A stretch of 10,722 bases of DNA from an uncultured Clostridia bacterium (GCA_934278965.1 CAKQWL010000041.1:1-10722); one strand, 5' to 3'; numbered from the stretch's first letter, positions 1 to 5,761 are shown. A program made the numbers and translations. Notes: generated by a model not told the origin, from the sequence alone.

Positions 1-16
1 AGATAGATAGATAGAT
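1..16. repeat. AGAT tetranucleotide microsatellite
   Basis: Four tandem copies of AGAT open the window, followed by a related ATATAT stretch. The rest of positions 17-102 shows no gene or clear signal. Confidence 0.7.
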
Positions 17-102
17 ATATCATACCATATCTCTTTTTTCTTTGCTAGTACAAATGAATTACGAAAAGGATCCATGTTCTTCCGAATTTCACAATTTTCC
101 GG

Positions 103-131
103 TTGAAAGAAACCGTTTGAAATGATAAGAT
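103..131 (+). promoter_or_regulatory. Candidate sigma-A promoter for the phosphoesterase gene
   Basis: TTGAAA at 103-108 (5 of 6 to the consensus -35) is followed after exactly 17 bases by TAAGAT at 126-131 (4 of 6 to the -10). Transcription would start near 138. That leaves almost no leader before the ATG at 141, but a 24-base leader before an in-frame TTG at 162. Found by eye only. Confidence 0.4.
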
Positions 132-140
132 ATACAGGCT

Positions 141-995
141 ATGTTTCGAGGAATAAAAAAATTGTTTAAAACAGCCTTTGTGCTGATTATCATTGGGGCG
201 CTTTTATTTGGATATGCTTATCAAATCGAGCCGTACCGGCTTCGCCAAAACGAAGTTTTCCTTTCGGGAGACCTTTCAAAAAATGCCGGCCGCCCGTTTA
301 CCGTCGCGCTTTTCGGGGATACGCATTTCGGCTTTCACTACAGCCTGACCCAATTTGAAAAAGCCGCCGAAAAAATCCGCTTAGCCGAACCGGATCTCAT
401 TGTCTTTACGGGCGACTTAGTAGATGACCTGAATACCTATGACGGCAATTTTTCGGAAATTGAAGAAGCCCTTGCCGCACTCCAGGCAAAATACGGCAAA
501 TTTGCTGTTCACGGCAACCATGATTACGCGCTTTCCGGGAAGCCGGTTTATACCGAAATCATGGAAGCCGGCGGCTTTACAGTGCTTTCGAACGAAACGG
601 TATTTATTCCGGAGCTGAATACCGTCCTTTACGGGATCGATGACTGCCTGATCGGGCATGGGGATCCGGATCTCCTGCTCGGTACAAATGCTCAGTATTT
701 CAACTTGGTGCTCTGTCATGAGCCGGATTTTTTCGATACATTTTCTTCGAACTCCATTTCGTTAATGCTGTCCGGTCATACACACGGCGGGCAGGTTCGG
801 CTTCCTTTCGGTCTTACCGACCGTTTCCTGCCGCCATACGGTCAGACATATATCAGCGGGCTCTATCAAGAGGCGGCCTGTGCGCTGTATGTGACAAACG
901 GACTCGGGACTACCAAGCTTCCGCTCCGTTTCGGAGCGGTCCCTGAAGTTGCCGTCCTCCGGATCACGCAGGATTCAGCGTCCGCAAATGAATAA
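141..995 (+). CDS. Membrane-anchored metallophosphoesterase (YkuE/calcineurin-like)
   Basis: The 284-residue product is a calcineurin-type metallophosphoesterase. A positively charged N-terminus (RxxKKxxK) and one hydrophobic segment at about residues 11-28 form a signal anchor, so the catalytic domain should lie outside the membrane. Metal-binding motifs appear in family order: GDTH 59-62, GDLVDD 91-96, GNHD 125-128, CHEPD 192-196 and GHTHGG 212-217, so the dinuclear site looks complete. The C-terminal YVTNGLGTTKLPLRFG stretch is typical of the YkuE group. Family members hydrolyse phosphoesters, and some act on lipid or cell-wall precursors such as UDP-2,3-diacylglucosamine; the substrate here is unknown. 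The ATG at 141 has no good ribosome site. An in-frame TTG at 162 is preceded by GAGGA with a 10-base spacer and could be the real start. A terminator follows the stop. Confidence 0.88.
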   Translation: MFRGIKKLFKTAFVLIIIGALLFGYAYQIEPYRLRQNEVFLSGDLSKNAGRPFTVALFGDTHFGFHYSLTQFEKAAEKIRLAEPDLIVFTGDLVDDLNTYDGNFSEIEEALAALQAKYGKFAVHGNHDYALSGKPVYTEIMEAGGFTVLSNETVFIPELNTVLYGIDDCLIGHGDPDLLLGTNAQYFNLVLCHEPDFFDTFSSNSISLMLSGHTHGGQVRLPFGLTDRFLPPYGQTYISGLYQEAACALYVTNGLGTTKLPLRFGAVPEVAVLRITQDSASANE

Positions 996-1009
996 CTGTA
1001 CATTGAAAT

Positions 1010-1035
1010 AGGTGCTGCAGTCACAGCACCTTTTC
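1010..1035 (+). terminator. Intrinsic terminator after the phosphoesterase gene
   Basis: An 8-bp perfect stem (AGGTGCTG/CAGCACCT, 6-base loop) is followed by TTTTCTGTTCTTTT on the + strand. It lies 15 bases after the stop codon, between two convergent genes. The minus-strand side lacks a T-run, so it mainly serves the + strand gene. Confidence 0.8.
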
Positions 1036-1049
1036 TGTTCTTTTGATCC

Positions 1050-1925
1050 TTAGCTCTCTCGATTCGCCCGCTTTTCTTGATCCTTGTCCTTGCTTTCGTT
1101 CTCATCCGCTTGAGGTGGTTCGTTTTCTTCCGGCCCCTTTGTGCCGTTCTGCGGATCTCCCGCGGTAAAAAGCGCATCCCGGAAAAGATTCTCCATCTTC
1201 TCATCCTGCAGCTTTTCTTGATCTCCTGCACCCTGCGCAAGGGCCTGCTCTGAGAGTACCATCGTTTTTCTTGCCGCCCGTTCCTGACGGCGCTTTTCGA
1301 TCCGTTCCTGGCGCTCCCTTCGTTCCCGCTCCTCCTTTGTTTCCTTTTTCTTTTTCGCCTTTTTCTCCCGCTCCGGTCTCAGCGTATTTTCTCTGCGGAC
1401 CTCGCCCGAAATCCGCTTGGGCATCTCGATTCCGGTCGCAATCAGATTGACCCCCTGAATCAGGAAACAGATTGAAACGATCATGACATTCGGCACAGCG
1501 AAAAGCACCGGATTAAAGAAGCTGTAGCTCCCGATTGCCATGCTGACAACGCCGACAATCAGCATCCAAAGTGCCGACAGGTCGTTCCGCTTCAGATTGC
1601 TGTTCAGCGCAGTCGCCGCACGAATCGCGCCGGAAAAAAGGCTCCACATCCCGCAGAACACCGGTACCGCCGATTCGGTATCCACACAATTGGATAACAC
1701 AAAAACTCCGAGCAAAACTTCCGTCGCGCCCTCCGCGAGCAGATAAGAAGCATGTCCCATTTTATGATGCACGGCAAAAAAGCTTCCAATCTCACACGCC
1801 CCGCAGAGCATCATGGTAAGACCGACAACAAAAGCAACCGCCGTAAAAATAACGCCCTGATTGGCGAAACAAAACACCGCAACAGCGACAGACAAAACCC
1901 CCGCCGCAATCGTAAGAAATCTCAA
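1050..1925 (-). CDS. HdeD/DUF308-family membrane protein with long charged tail
   Basis: The start is placed at TTG 1925: a near-perfect Shine-Dalgarno (GGAGGTGA) ends four bases before it. A longer reading from TTG 1946 would put that site inside the coding region. The 291-residue product begins with about 170 hydrophobic residues that read as six membrane helices (roughly 4-22, 26-45, 60-80, 85-105, 118-137, 144-165), the repeated-hairpin layout of the HdeD/DUF308 family. HdeD is linked to acid resistance in enterobacteria; the role in Bacillota is unknown. After the last helix comes an unusual hydrophilic tail: a Lys/Arg/Glu-rich run (about 176-220, likely long helix or coiled coil), then an acidic low-complexity end (about 235-291). 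The gene is convergent with the phosphoesterase gene and divergent from dinB. The family call rests on hydropathy and general resemblance, not an alignment. Confidence 0.7.
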   Translation of the reverse strand: MRFLTIAAGVLSVAVAVFCFANQGVIFTAVAFVVGLTMMLCGACEIGSFFAVHHKMGHASYLLAEGATEVLLGVFVLSNCVDTESAVPVFCGMWSLFSGAIRAATALNSNLKRNDLSALWMLIVGVVSMAIGSYSFFNPVLFAVPNVMIVSICFLIQGVNLIATGIEMPKRISGEVRRENTLRPEREKKAKKKKETKEERERRERQERIEKRRQERAARKTMVLSEQALAQGAGDQEKLQDEKMENLFRDALFTAGDPQNGTKGPEENEPPQADENESKDKDQEKRANRES

Positions 1926-1929
1926 ATTG

Positions 1930-1937
1930 TCACCTCC
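1930..1937 (-). promoter_or_regulatory. Ribosome binding site that fixes the TTG start of the HdeD-family gene
   Basis: The minus strand reads GGAGGTGA here, almost the full anti-Shine-Dalgarno complement. It sits with ideal spacing (CAAT) before the TTG at 1925, and no ATG lies nearby. This decides the start. Confidence 0.8.
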
Positions 1938-2040
1938 GAAAAACAACTCATCCGTTTTATTTTACCATAACACGCATTTTTTTGAAAGTGAATTTCCGGT
2001 GAAAACCATCCGCACTATAGCCATCGGCACCGTTTTATTG

Positions 2041-2046
2041 TATAAT
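2041..2046 (+). promoter_or_regulatory. Consensus -10 box (TATAAT) six bases before the dinB ATG
   Basis: A perfect TATAAT occupies 2041-2046. No convincing -35 lies 16-18 bases upstream. With normal spacing, transcription would begin at or next to the A of the ATG at 2053, implying a leaderless mRNA. No Gram-positive LexA box (CGAAC...GTTCG type) was seen in the 127-bp divergent intergenic region. Confidence 0.5.
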
Positions 2047-2052
2047 CGGCGT

Positions 2053-3276
2053 ATGGACAGAGTCATCTTACATTGTGATATGAATAATTTCTTTGCTTCC
2101 GTTGAACTCCTGGAACATCCGGAGCTCAGCGGCGTTCCGGTCGCTGTTTCCGGAAGTCCCGATCAGCGTCACGGAATCATTTTGGCTAAAAATGAACTGG
2201 CAAAAGCGGCCGGCGTCAAAACGGCGGAAACCGTCTGGCAGGCCAAAAAAAAGTGCCCGAATCTTCGTTTTCTGCCCCCGCACCACGCCAAATACCGGAA
2301 ATACAGTCAGCTTATTAACGGAATTTACGCCCGATTCACCGATATGATCGAACCGTTCAGCATCGACGAATCCTGGCTCGATGTCACTGCCAGCCAGTCC
2401 CTTTTCGGCAACGGAAAAGAAATCGCGGACAGCATTCGCCATACCGTTCAGCAGGAACTCGGTCTGACGCTGTCCGTCGGCGTATCCTTCAATAAAATCT
2501 TCGCAAAAATGGGATCCGAATACAAAAAGCCAAATGCGACTACCGTCATCAGCCGGGAAAATTACCAGGAGCTGCTTTGGCCGCTTCCGATCGATCAGCT
2601 TCTTTTCATCGGTCAGGCAACTTCGCAGAAGCTCATCGCCTGCGGCATTCGAACCATCGGCGATCTTGCCCGCTCAGACCTGCGCCGGCTGGAATCCATG
2701 TTCGGAAAACAGGGAGCGGTCCTGTATGAATACGCCAACGGCTTGGAAAAAAGCCCGGTCCTGCGCGCTTCCGAAAGACAGCGCATCAAATCGGTCGGAA
2801 ACGGCATCACCTTCCGGCGCAATCTGCTCGGCGAATCCGACATCCGCACCGCACTGATCTCTCTTGCGGATACTGTCTCCGGAAGGCTCCGAAAATATGA
2901 GCTGAAGGCTGGAGGTGTCAAGCTGGATATCAAAGATCCAGCTTTTAAAACAATTTCACGGCAAAAGCAGCTGGACGTTCGGACGAATATCGCGGAAGAA
3001 ATTGCGGAGGCCGCCTTCTCCCTTTTAAAACAATCCTGGAAAATGTCGGATCCGATTCGGATGCTCACCGTGACGGCCATTCACCTTTCCGAGGAAAATG
3101 AATCCGAACAGCTCTCCTTCTTTCAGCAGGATGAAGCCGACCGGACAGCAAAAGAGAATCTCGGCCATGCAATGGATCATATCCGTCAAAAATACGGACC
3201 GTCAGCGATTTTATTCGGCAGTATTCTCGGCAATGATATCGGCATCAATTTAGAAGAGACTCGGGAAGAGGAATAA
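2053..3276 (+). CDS. dinB: DNA polymerase IV (Y-family, DinB)
   Basis: The 407-residue product is a complete Y-family translesion polymerase, which copies past damaged template bases with low fidelity. The N-terminal palm has the first catalytic Asp in HCDMNNFFASVE (Asp9, with the steric-gate Phe just after). The second acidic pair is in SIDESWLD (Asp105, Glu106). The fingers/thumb motif SVGVSFNKIFAKMGSEYKKP lies at 141-160, a helix-hairpin-helix at about 183-235, and the little-finger domain at about 245-345. QLSFF at 353-357 fits a beta-clamp-binding motif. The start is set by the catalytic motif, which must sit close to the N-terminus; the frame stays open upstream, but that stretch is antisense to the HdeD gene. 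No ribosome site precedes the ATG. The stop is followed after three bases by the left inverted repeat of the mobile insert, so any native terminator may be disrupted. Confidence 0.95.
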   Translation: MDRVILHCDMNNFFASVELLEHPELSGVPVAVSGSPDQRHGIILAKNELAKAAGVKTAETVWQAKKKCPNLRFLPPHHAKYRKYSQLINGIYARFTDMIEPFSIDESWLDVTASQSLFGNGKEIADSIRHTVQQELGLTLSVGVSFNKIFAKMGSEYKKPNATTVISRENYQELLWPLPIDQLLFIGQATSQKLIACGIRTIGDLARSDLRRLESMFGKQGAVLYEYANGLEKSPVLRASERQRIKSVGNGITFRRNLLGESDIRTALISLADTVSGRLRKYELKAGGVKLDIKDPAFKTISRQKQLDVRTNIAEEIAEAAFSLLKQSWKMSDPIRMLTVTAIHLSEENESEQLSFFQQDEADRTAKENLGHAMDHIRQKYGPSAILFGSILGNDIGINLEETREEE

Positions 3277-3279
3277 GAG

Positions 3280-3299
3280 AAAGGGTACCCCTTAAAGGG
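3280..3299 (+). repeat. Left end inverted repeat
   Basis: AAAGGGTACCCCTTAAAGGG begins three bases after the dinB stop. Its reverse complement recurs at 6786-6805 with one mismatch (position 15, A/T). It combines the palindrome GGGTACCC with the near-palindrome CCCTTAAAGGG. Confidence 0.8.
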
Positions 3300-3364
3300 A
3301 GCTACTCGTAAAACAGTATCAACCAATAAACTGAAATAGGGTAGCTGCCATACAGGGTGCAAAG

Positions 3365-3405
3365 AAAGACGAGTAAGAAGCGATTGCTTTTTGCCCGTCT
3401 TTTTT
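3365..3405 (+). terminator. Terminator-like hairpin in the left end of the insert
   Basis: AAAGACG pairs with CGTCTTT, with an inner AAGC/GCTT stem, and six T residues follow on the + strand. It lies 88 bases after dinB and could now end dinB transcripts, although it belongs to the inserted DNA. Confidence 0.6.
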
Positions 3406-3538
3406 CTTCCCGTTACGCAGTAGAAACGCCATTTTGACGATAAAGGTATAAAACCCTTAACTTGCCTTGAACGCGCTCTGAAAGCCGCATAAAATCAAGG
3501 GATTTTTACCTCTAAATGTGAACATTCCATAATGGGTT

Positions 3539-3571
3539 GAGAGCGCAAGCGGTCTATCCGATTGCGCTCTC
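3539..3571. other. Perfect 10-bp stem-loop
   Basis: GAGAGCGCAA and TTGCGCTCTC form a perfect 10-bp stem around a 13-base loop that itself can pair CGG with CCG. No T-run follows on either strand, so it is noted as a structured element rather than called a terminator. It lies between the HTH gene's end and the left repeat. The rest of 3300-3597 shows no gene. Confidence 0.6.
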
Positions 3572-3597
3572 TTAGCTGCCCAACAGCAAAGACAGGG

Positions 3598-3646
3598 AAA
3601 GCCGTCAAGGACGCGCAAGCGTGCATTTTATCCTTGACGGCTTTTT
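3598..3646. terminator. Strong stem-loop terminator below the HTH gene
   Basis: A perfect 14-bp stem (AAAGCCGTCAAGGA/TCCTTGACGGCTTT) encloses a small ACGC-GCAA-GCGT hairpin. Five T residues follow on the + strand and three on the minus strand. It begins 17 bases beyond the stop of the minus-strand HTH gene and probably ends the sigma/HTH transcript. Confidence 0.75.
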
Positions 3647-3662
3647 CTGGCTTTGCTATTTC

Positions 3663-3866
3663 TTACCTGTCAAAACGGAATTGCAGGATAGCTTTGATAA
3701 GCTGTGCTTTCAGACGGTCTTGAATATCGTCATTGATATGTTCCCGATAGGTAGACAGGTACTTGATACGTCCGGCATAGTGCCGCAATACCGCGTCTAT
3801 GGCTTCCGGCTCTCCGGCAATCGCTTTTTCAATGACTTCAAAGGGTATCAGCTTCTTGTTCCTCAT
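3663..3866 (-). CDS. Helix-turn-helix protein of conjugative transposons (Tn916 Orf8-like)
   Basis: This 67-residue protein starts MRNKKLIPFEVIEKAIAGE and contains LRHYAGRIKYLS and a C-terminal LKAQLIKAIL helix. The pattern is that of the small helix-turn-helix proteins that follow the sigma-like gene in Tn916-family elements (Orf8 type). Its start overlaps the sigma-like gene by 29 bases, so translation is probably coupled; no strong separate ribosome site was seen. It likely acts as a DNA-binding regulator of element genes, but no target can be named. It is close to family length. Recognised by resemblance, not alignment. Confidence 0.75.
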   Translation of the reverse strand: MRNKKLIPFEVIEKAIAGEPEAIDAVLRHYAGRIKYLSTYREHINDDIQDRLKAQLIKAILQFRFDR

Positions 3867-4296
3867 GCTCTGATTTCAACCATTCCTTTCTCAACTGCTT
3901 CAATGCCGCGTGTTTCCAGTAATTTGCTGTGCTTCTGCTCCGTCCGTACTCGTTCCCGACTTCTGTATCGGTGTAGCCGAGGAAGAAATACATCAGCAGG
4001 ACAGTGCGCCGCTGTTCTGAAAGTTTAGAAAGAGCATTTGCTAACCATTCACTTGCAACGATAATCTCCTGTCCTTTCACAACAAAAATAGTTGGAATGT
4101 CGTACTGCTCAAAGTAATTGTCTGTTGTGGACGGTTCAAAGGGCGTTTCGGACATCAGATAGTCAAGCGATACTTCATGCTTCTGTTTCCGTCCAAAATC
4201 GCGGTATGCGCTGATTGCCGCGTTGCGGAGAACAACTCTGCAAAAGGCGGCAAAGGCATATTCGATATGCTCCATGAATTGTTCTGAATACCTCAT
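3838..4296 (-). CDS. Sigma-70-like regulator of conjugative transposons (Tn916 Orf7-like)
   Basis: The 152-residue product has a C-terminal region resembling sigma-70 region 4: LSEQRRTVLLMYFFLGYTDTE and EYGRSRSTANYWKHAALKQL at about 92-136 form a helix-turn-helix. The first 40 residues (FAAFCRVVLRNAAISAYRDF) are like the N-terminal part of Tn916 Orf7 proteins. Orf7 of Tn916 activates its own operon and promotes int/xis expression and excision. Here the recombinase is broken and faces the other way, so that circuit cannot be intact. The ATG at 4296 is preceded by a strong Shine-Dalgarno (AGGGGGTGA). The HTH gene overlaps the 3' end. Confidence 0.82.
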   Translation of the reverse strand: MRYSEQFMEHIEYAFAAFCRVVLRNAAISAYRDFGRKQKHEVSLDYLMSETPFEPSTTDNYFEQYDIPTIFVVKGQEIIVASEWLANALSKLSEQRRTVLLMYFFLGYTDTEVGNEYGRSRSTANYWKHAALKQLRKEWLKSEHEEQEADTL

Positions 4297-4339
4297 TTTT
4301 TCATCACCCCCTTTCTTCCCAGTAGGGGGCTATTACAAC

Positions 4340-4375
4340 AAACGCCCATGCGGAATGGAAACCGCATGAGCGTTT
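4340..4375. other. Stem-loop in the leader of the sigma-like gene
   Basis: AAACGC and CATGCGG pair with CCGCATG and GCGTTT around one C/A mismatch, giving a 13-bp stem with an 8-base loop. It lies 43 bases upstream of the sigma-like start and is not followed by a T-run on the minus strand. A leader or attenuation role is possible but not shown. Confidence 0.6.
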
Positions 4376-4579
4376 GAGTAATACATGATTATCAAGTTTT
4401 CAAAACAATTTTGACGATAGAAACAGGAATTATCAAAGCATATTATATGATATGTGTGTTCATCTTCATAGACATAGTAACCCGTTTTTTTATCTCGAAT
4501 TTTTTTGATAAACTATTGTCTGATAAATATAAGATGAACATGTTACACCTCAACATTGTTACTTCATAAATATGCAGAA
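4376..4579. other. AT-rich intergenic stretch without a gene
   Basis: No convincing coding frame was found. The stretch holds two interleaved inverted repeats: TGTTCATCTT at 4457-4466 with AAGATGAACA at 4531-4540, and TTATCAAA near 4430 with TTTGATAA near 4504. It also has two runs of seven T and a copy of ATTTTGACGATA (4408-4419) that recurs at 3431-3442. Promoters for the sigma-like gene may lie here, but none stands out. Confidence 0.5.
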
Positions 4580-4623
4580 AACGAGCCGGCAAATTATGAT
4601 TGCTCATTCTTTGCCGGCTCGTT
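4580..4623 (-). terminator. Terminator of the ABM-fold monooxygenase gene
   Basis: A perfect 14-bp stem (AACGAGCCGGCAAA/TTTGCCGGCTCGTT) lies just after the stop of the minus-strand gene, followed by TTTTCT on that strand. It isolates the gene from the sigma-like gene downstream. Confidence 0.85.
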
Positions 4624-4628
4624 ATAAA

Positions 4629-4919
4629 TTAGGCAACGCCATAAATTTTCACATCAGGGTCGGCACTCCAAAGGGGCTTTAACCCAACAAACACATCATT
4701 CTGGAACATATCACTGGAAAGATACGCCTGTGCGTGTTCTGCGCTGTCAAATCCATGAAGTACCTGTACATCTTCATCACGGATAAGCAGATCCTTTGTC
4801 AACGCTCCCTCAATCGTGTCAAGGAATGGCTGACGATAATCGGTATAAACCTTTGCTGCTGCCGGACGATTTGCTTCGTCGATTTTCATTGTGATTTCCA
4901 AATAAGCCTTTACTTTCAT
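4629..4919 (-). CDS. Small ABM-fold (antibiotic biosynthesis monooxygenase-like) protein
   Basis: The 96-residue product has the length and strand/helix rhythm of a dimeric alpha-beta barrel: MKVKAYLEITMKI as the first strand, a helix with RQPFLDTIEGALTKDLLIRDEDV, then VQVLHGFDSAEHAQAYLSSD, where the phrase 'FDSAEHAQAYLSS' is typical of ABM/YgiN-like quinol monooxygenases and related stress proteins. Such proteins act on quinones or other small aromatics, or serve as detoxifiers; no substrate can be given. The start is placed at ATG 4919 because GGAGG sits seven bases before it; an in-frame ATG at 4934 would engulf that site. The gene is divergent from a HxlR regulator gene, a common arrangement for genes the regulator controls, and has its own promoter and terminator. 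Its DNA is AT-richer than the chromosome. Confidence 0.65.
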   Translation of the reverse strand: MKVKAYLEITMKIDEANRPAAAKVYTDYRQPFLDTIEGALTKDLLIRDEDVQVLHGFDSAEHAQAYLSSDMFQNDVFVGLKPLWSADPDVKIYGVA

Positions 4920-4968
4920 TGTAGTTTCCTCCATTTCGTTATTTTGCTCTGGCTTTGAGCTTGCCTTA

Positions 4969-4974
4969 ATTATA
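4969..4974 (-). promoter_or_regulatory. -10 box for the ABM-fold gene
   Basis: The minus strand reads TATAAT, a perfect -10, about 50 bases upstream of the ATG at 4919. No good -35 lies at 17 bases, so activation or an imperfect promoter is possible. Confidence 0.45.
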
Positions 4975-5018
4975 GCGGCTTGACTTCTACACGAAAAGAT
5001 ATAAGCAAATTTATGAGT

Positions 5019-5038
5019 TACTTATAAATTTAATAGTA
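5019..5038. promoter_or_regulatory. Candidate HxlR operator in the divergent promoter region
   Basis: TACTTATAAATTTAATAGTA is symmetric at 16 of 20 positions, with TACT/AGTA arms. Operators of the related regulator YodB of Bacillus also use TACT...AGTA arms, but with shorter spacing (family knowledge). It lies between the two divergent -10 boxes and could serve both genes. Confidence 0.45.
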
Positions 5039-5040
5039 GC

Positions 5041-5080
5041 TTGTGTTTGCATAGTTTCATTGTTATAATTGCAATAACAA
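5041..5080 (+). promoter_or_regulatory. Promoter of the HxlR gene with overlapping inverted repeat
   Basis: TATAAT at 5064-5069 is preceded by TTGTGT at 5041-5046 with a 17-base spacer. The -10 is partly covered by a perfect 7-bp inverted repeat, TTGTTAT (5060-5066) and ATAACAA (5074-5080). A dimer bound there would block RNA polymerase, which fits autorepression. The ribosome site AAAGGA follows at 5091-5096. Confidence 0.5.
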
Positions 5081-5105
5081 AACGCAAGAGAAAGGAATAA
5101 ACACC

Positions 5106-5489
5106 ATGTATAAAGCAAAATTAGAGAAAGATATTCGCTGCCCTTTAGAATATGGATTGACCGTCTTTGGTGGCAAATGGAAGTCCAGAGTGATTTGTGT
5201 TTTGGCGGAAAAGGGGACTTTAAGATATAGTTCAATCCGCAAAGAAATGGCTAATATTACTGACGCCGTATTAGACTCAACACTCAAAGAACTGATTGCT
5301 GATGGTATCGTAAACCGACAACAATTTGATGAAATTCCTCCCCGTGTTGAGTATTGTTTGACAGAGAAAGGAATTTCGGTTGTTCCGATACTTCAAACTA
5401 TTTGTAAGTGGTCTGGTGCATACCACAAGGAAGATAACGAAAACACGTTGTTGCAATGTCAAAAATGCGATTATAATTATCATGGCTGA
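5106..5489 (+). CDS. HxlR-family winged-helix transcriptional regulator
   Basis: The 127-residue product matches the HxlR family: CPLEYGLTVFGGKWKSRVICVLAEKG at 12-37 is the classic N-terminal signature. The winged helix follows (SSIRKEMANITDAVLDSTLKEL, then VEYCLTEKG in the wing) and a C-terminal helix (PILQTICKWS). Cys12 sits at the position of the redox- or electrophile-sensing cysteine in relatives such as YodB and HypR. Further cysteines include Cys31 and an unusual C-terminal CxxC (QCQKC, 118-121) with a nearby His that might bind metal or form a disulfide; that is inference. The divergent ABM-fold gene is the obvious target. AAAGGA nine bases before the ATG supports the start. Codons are AT-rich compared with the chromosome. 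Confidence 0.9.
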   Translation: MYKAKLEKDIRCPLEYGLTVFGGKWKSRVICVLAEKGTLRYSSIRKEMANITDAVLDSTLKELIADGIVNRQQFDEIPPRVEYCLTEKGISVVPILQTICKWSGAYHKEDNENTLLQCQKCDYNYHG

Positions 5490-5505
5490 AGGTTCAATAA
5501 AAATC

Positions 5506-5549
5506 AAGAATAGCGTTGTGATTTGTGAAATGACAATGCTATTCTTTTT
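5506..5549 (+). terminator. Terminator of the HxlR gene
   Basis: A perfect 9-bp stem (AAGAATAGC/GCTATTCTT), extended by TTGT/ACAA, is followed by TTTTTCTG and more T residues. It starts 16 bases after the hxlR-type stop. Confidence 0.8.
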
Positions 5550-5674
5550 CTGCTTTTTTGGCACTTCTAAAAATTTTCCGTATTAAAAAGTGAAGAAAAA
5601 ACTTAAAATTTTTCTTAAAATCTTTGGCAAAACCGTCCTGTGTGGTGTAGTAGGTAGTGAAAGAAAAATTAAGA

Positions 5675-5733
5675 GGGTTTGGGACACTTCCCAACCAGCA
5701 ACATCTGTCCGGCAAGCCGTAGCGCAGACAGGC
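5675..5733. other. Stem-loop cluster upstream of the tnpW-like gene
   Basis: TTGGGA-CACT-TCCCAA (5679-5694) forms a tight hairpin, and CTGTC (5705-5709) pairs with GACAG (5727-5731) around an inner CGGC-AA-GCCG hairpin. It lies in the gene-free stretch 5550-5815 before the tnpW-like gene. The layout would suit a leader-RNA control element or a transfer/recombination site; neither is shown. Confidence 0.45.
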
Positions 5734-5741
5734 AGATTTAC

Positions 5742-5761
5742 GGAAAAGGGTACCCTTTTCC
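5742..5761. repeat. Perfect 20-bp palindrome related to the end repeats
   Basis: GGAAAAGGGTACCCTTTTCC is self-complementary over all 20 bases. Its core AAAGGGTACCC also begins both end repeats read inward. It lies 54 bases before the tnpW-like ATG, where it could be an operator or a recombinase-related site. Confidence 0.75.

Noticed and set aside
1..140. Possible gene or RNA in the first 140 bases
   Set aside because: Only a short AGAT repeat and a candidate promoter are visible; no open frame or structure supports more.
1861..2052. N-terminal extension of dinB by 64 codons
   Set aside because: The extension is antisense to the HdeD gene start and has no family resemblance; the catalytic Asp must be near the N-terminus, which fits the ATG at 2053.
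1940..2052. LexA (SOS) box upstream of dinB
   Set aside because: No CGAAC-N-GTTCG-like dyad is present in the intergenic region.
3280..3299. Left repeat as a simple terminator of dinB
   Set aside because: The palindrome has no proper loop or T-run in this arrangement, and the same sequence recurs inverted at the far end of the insert.
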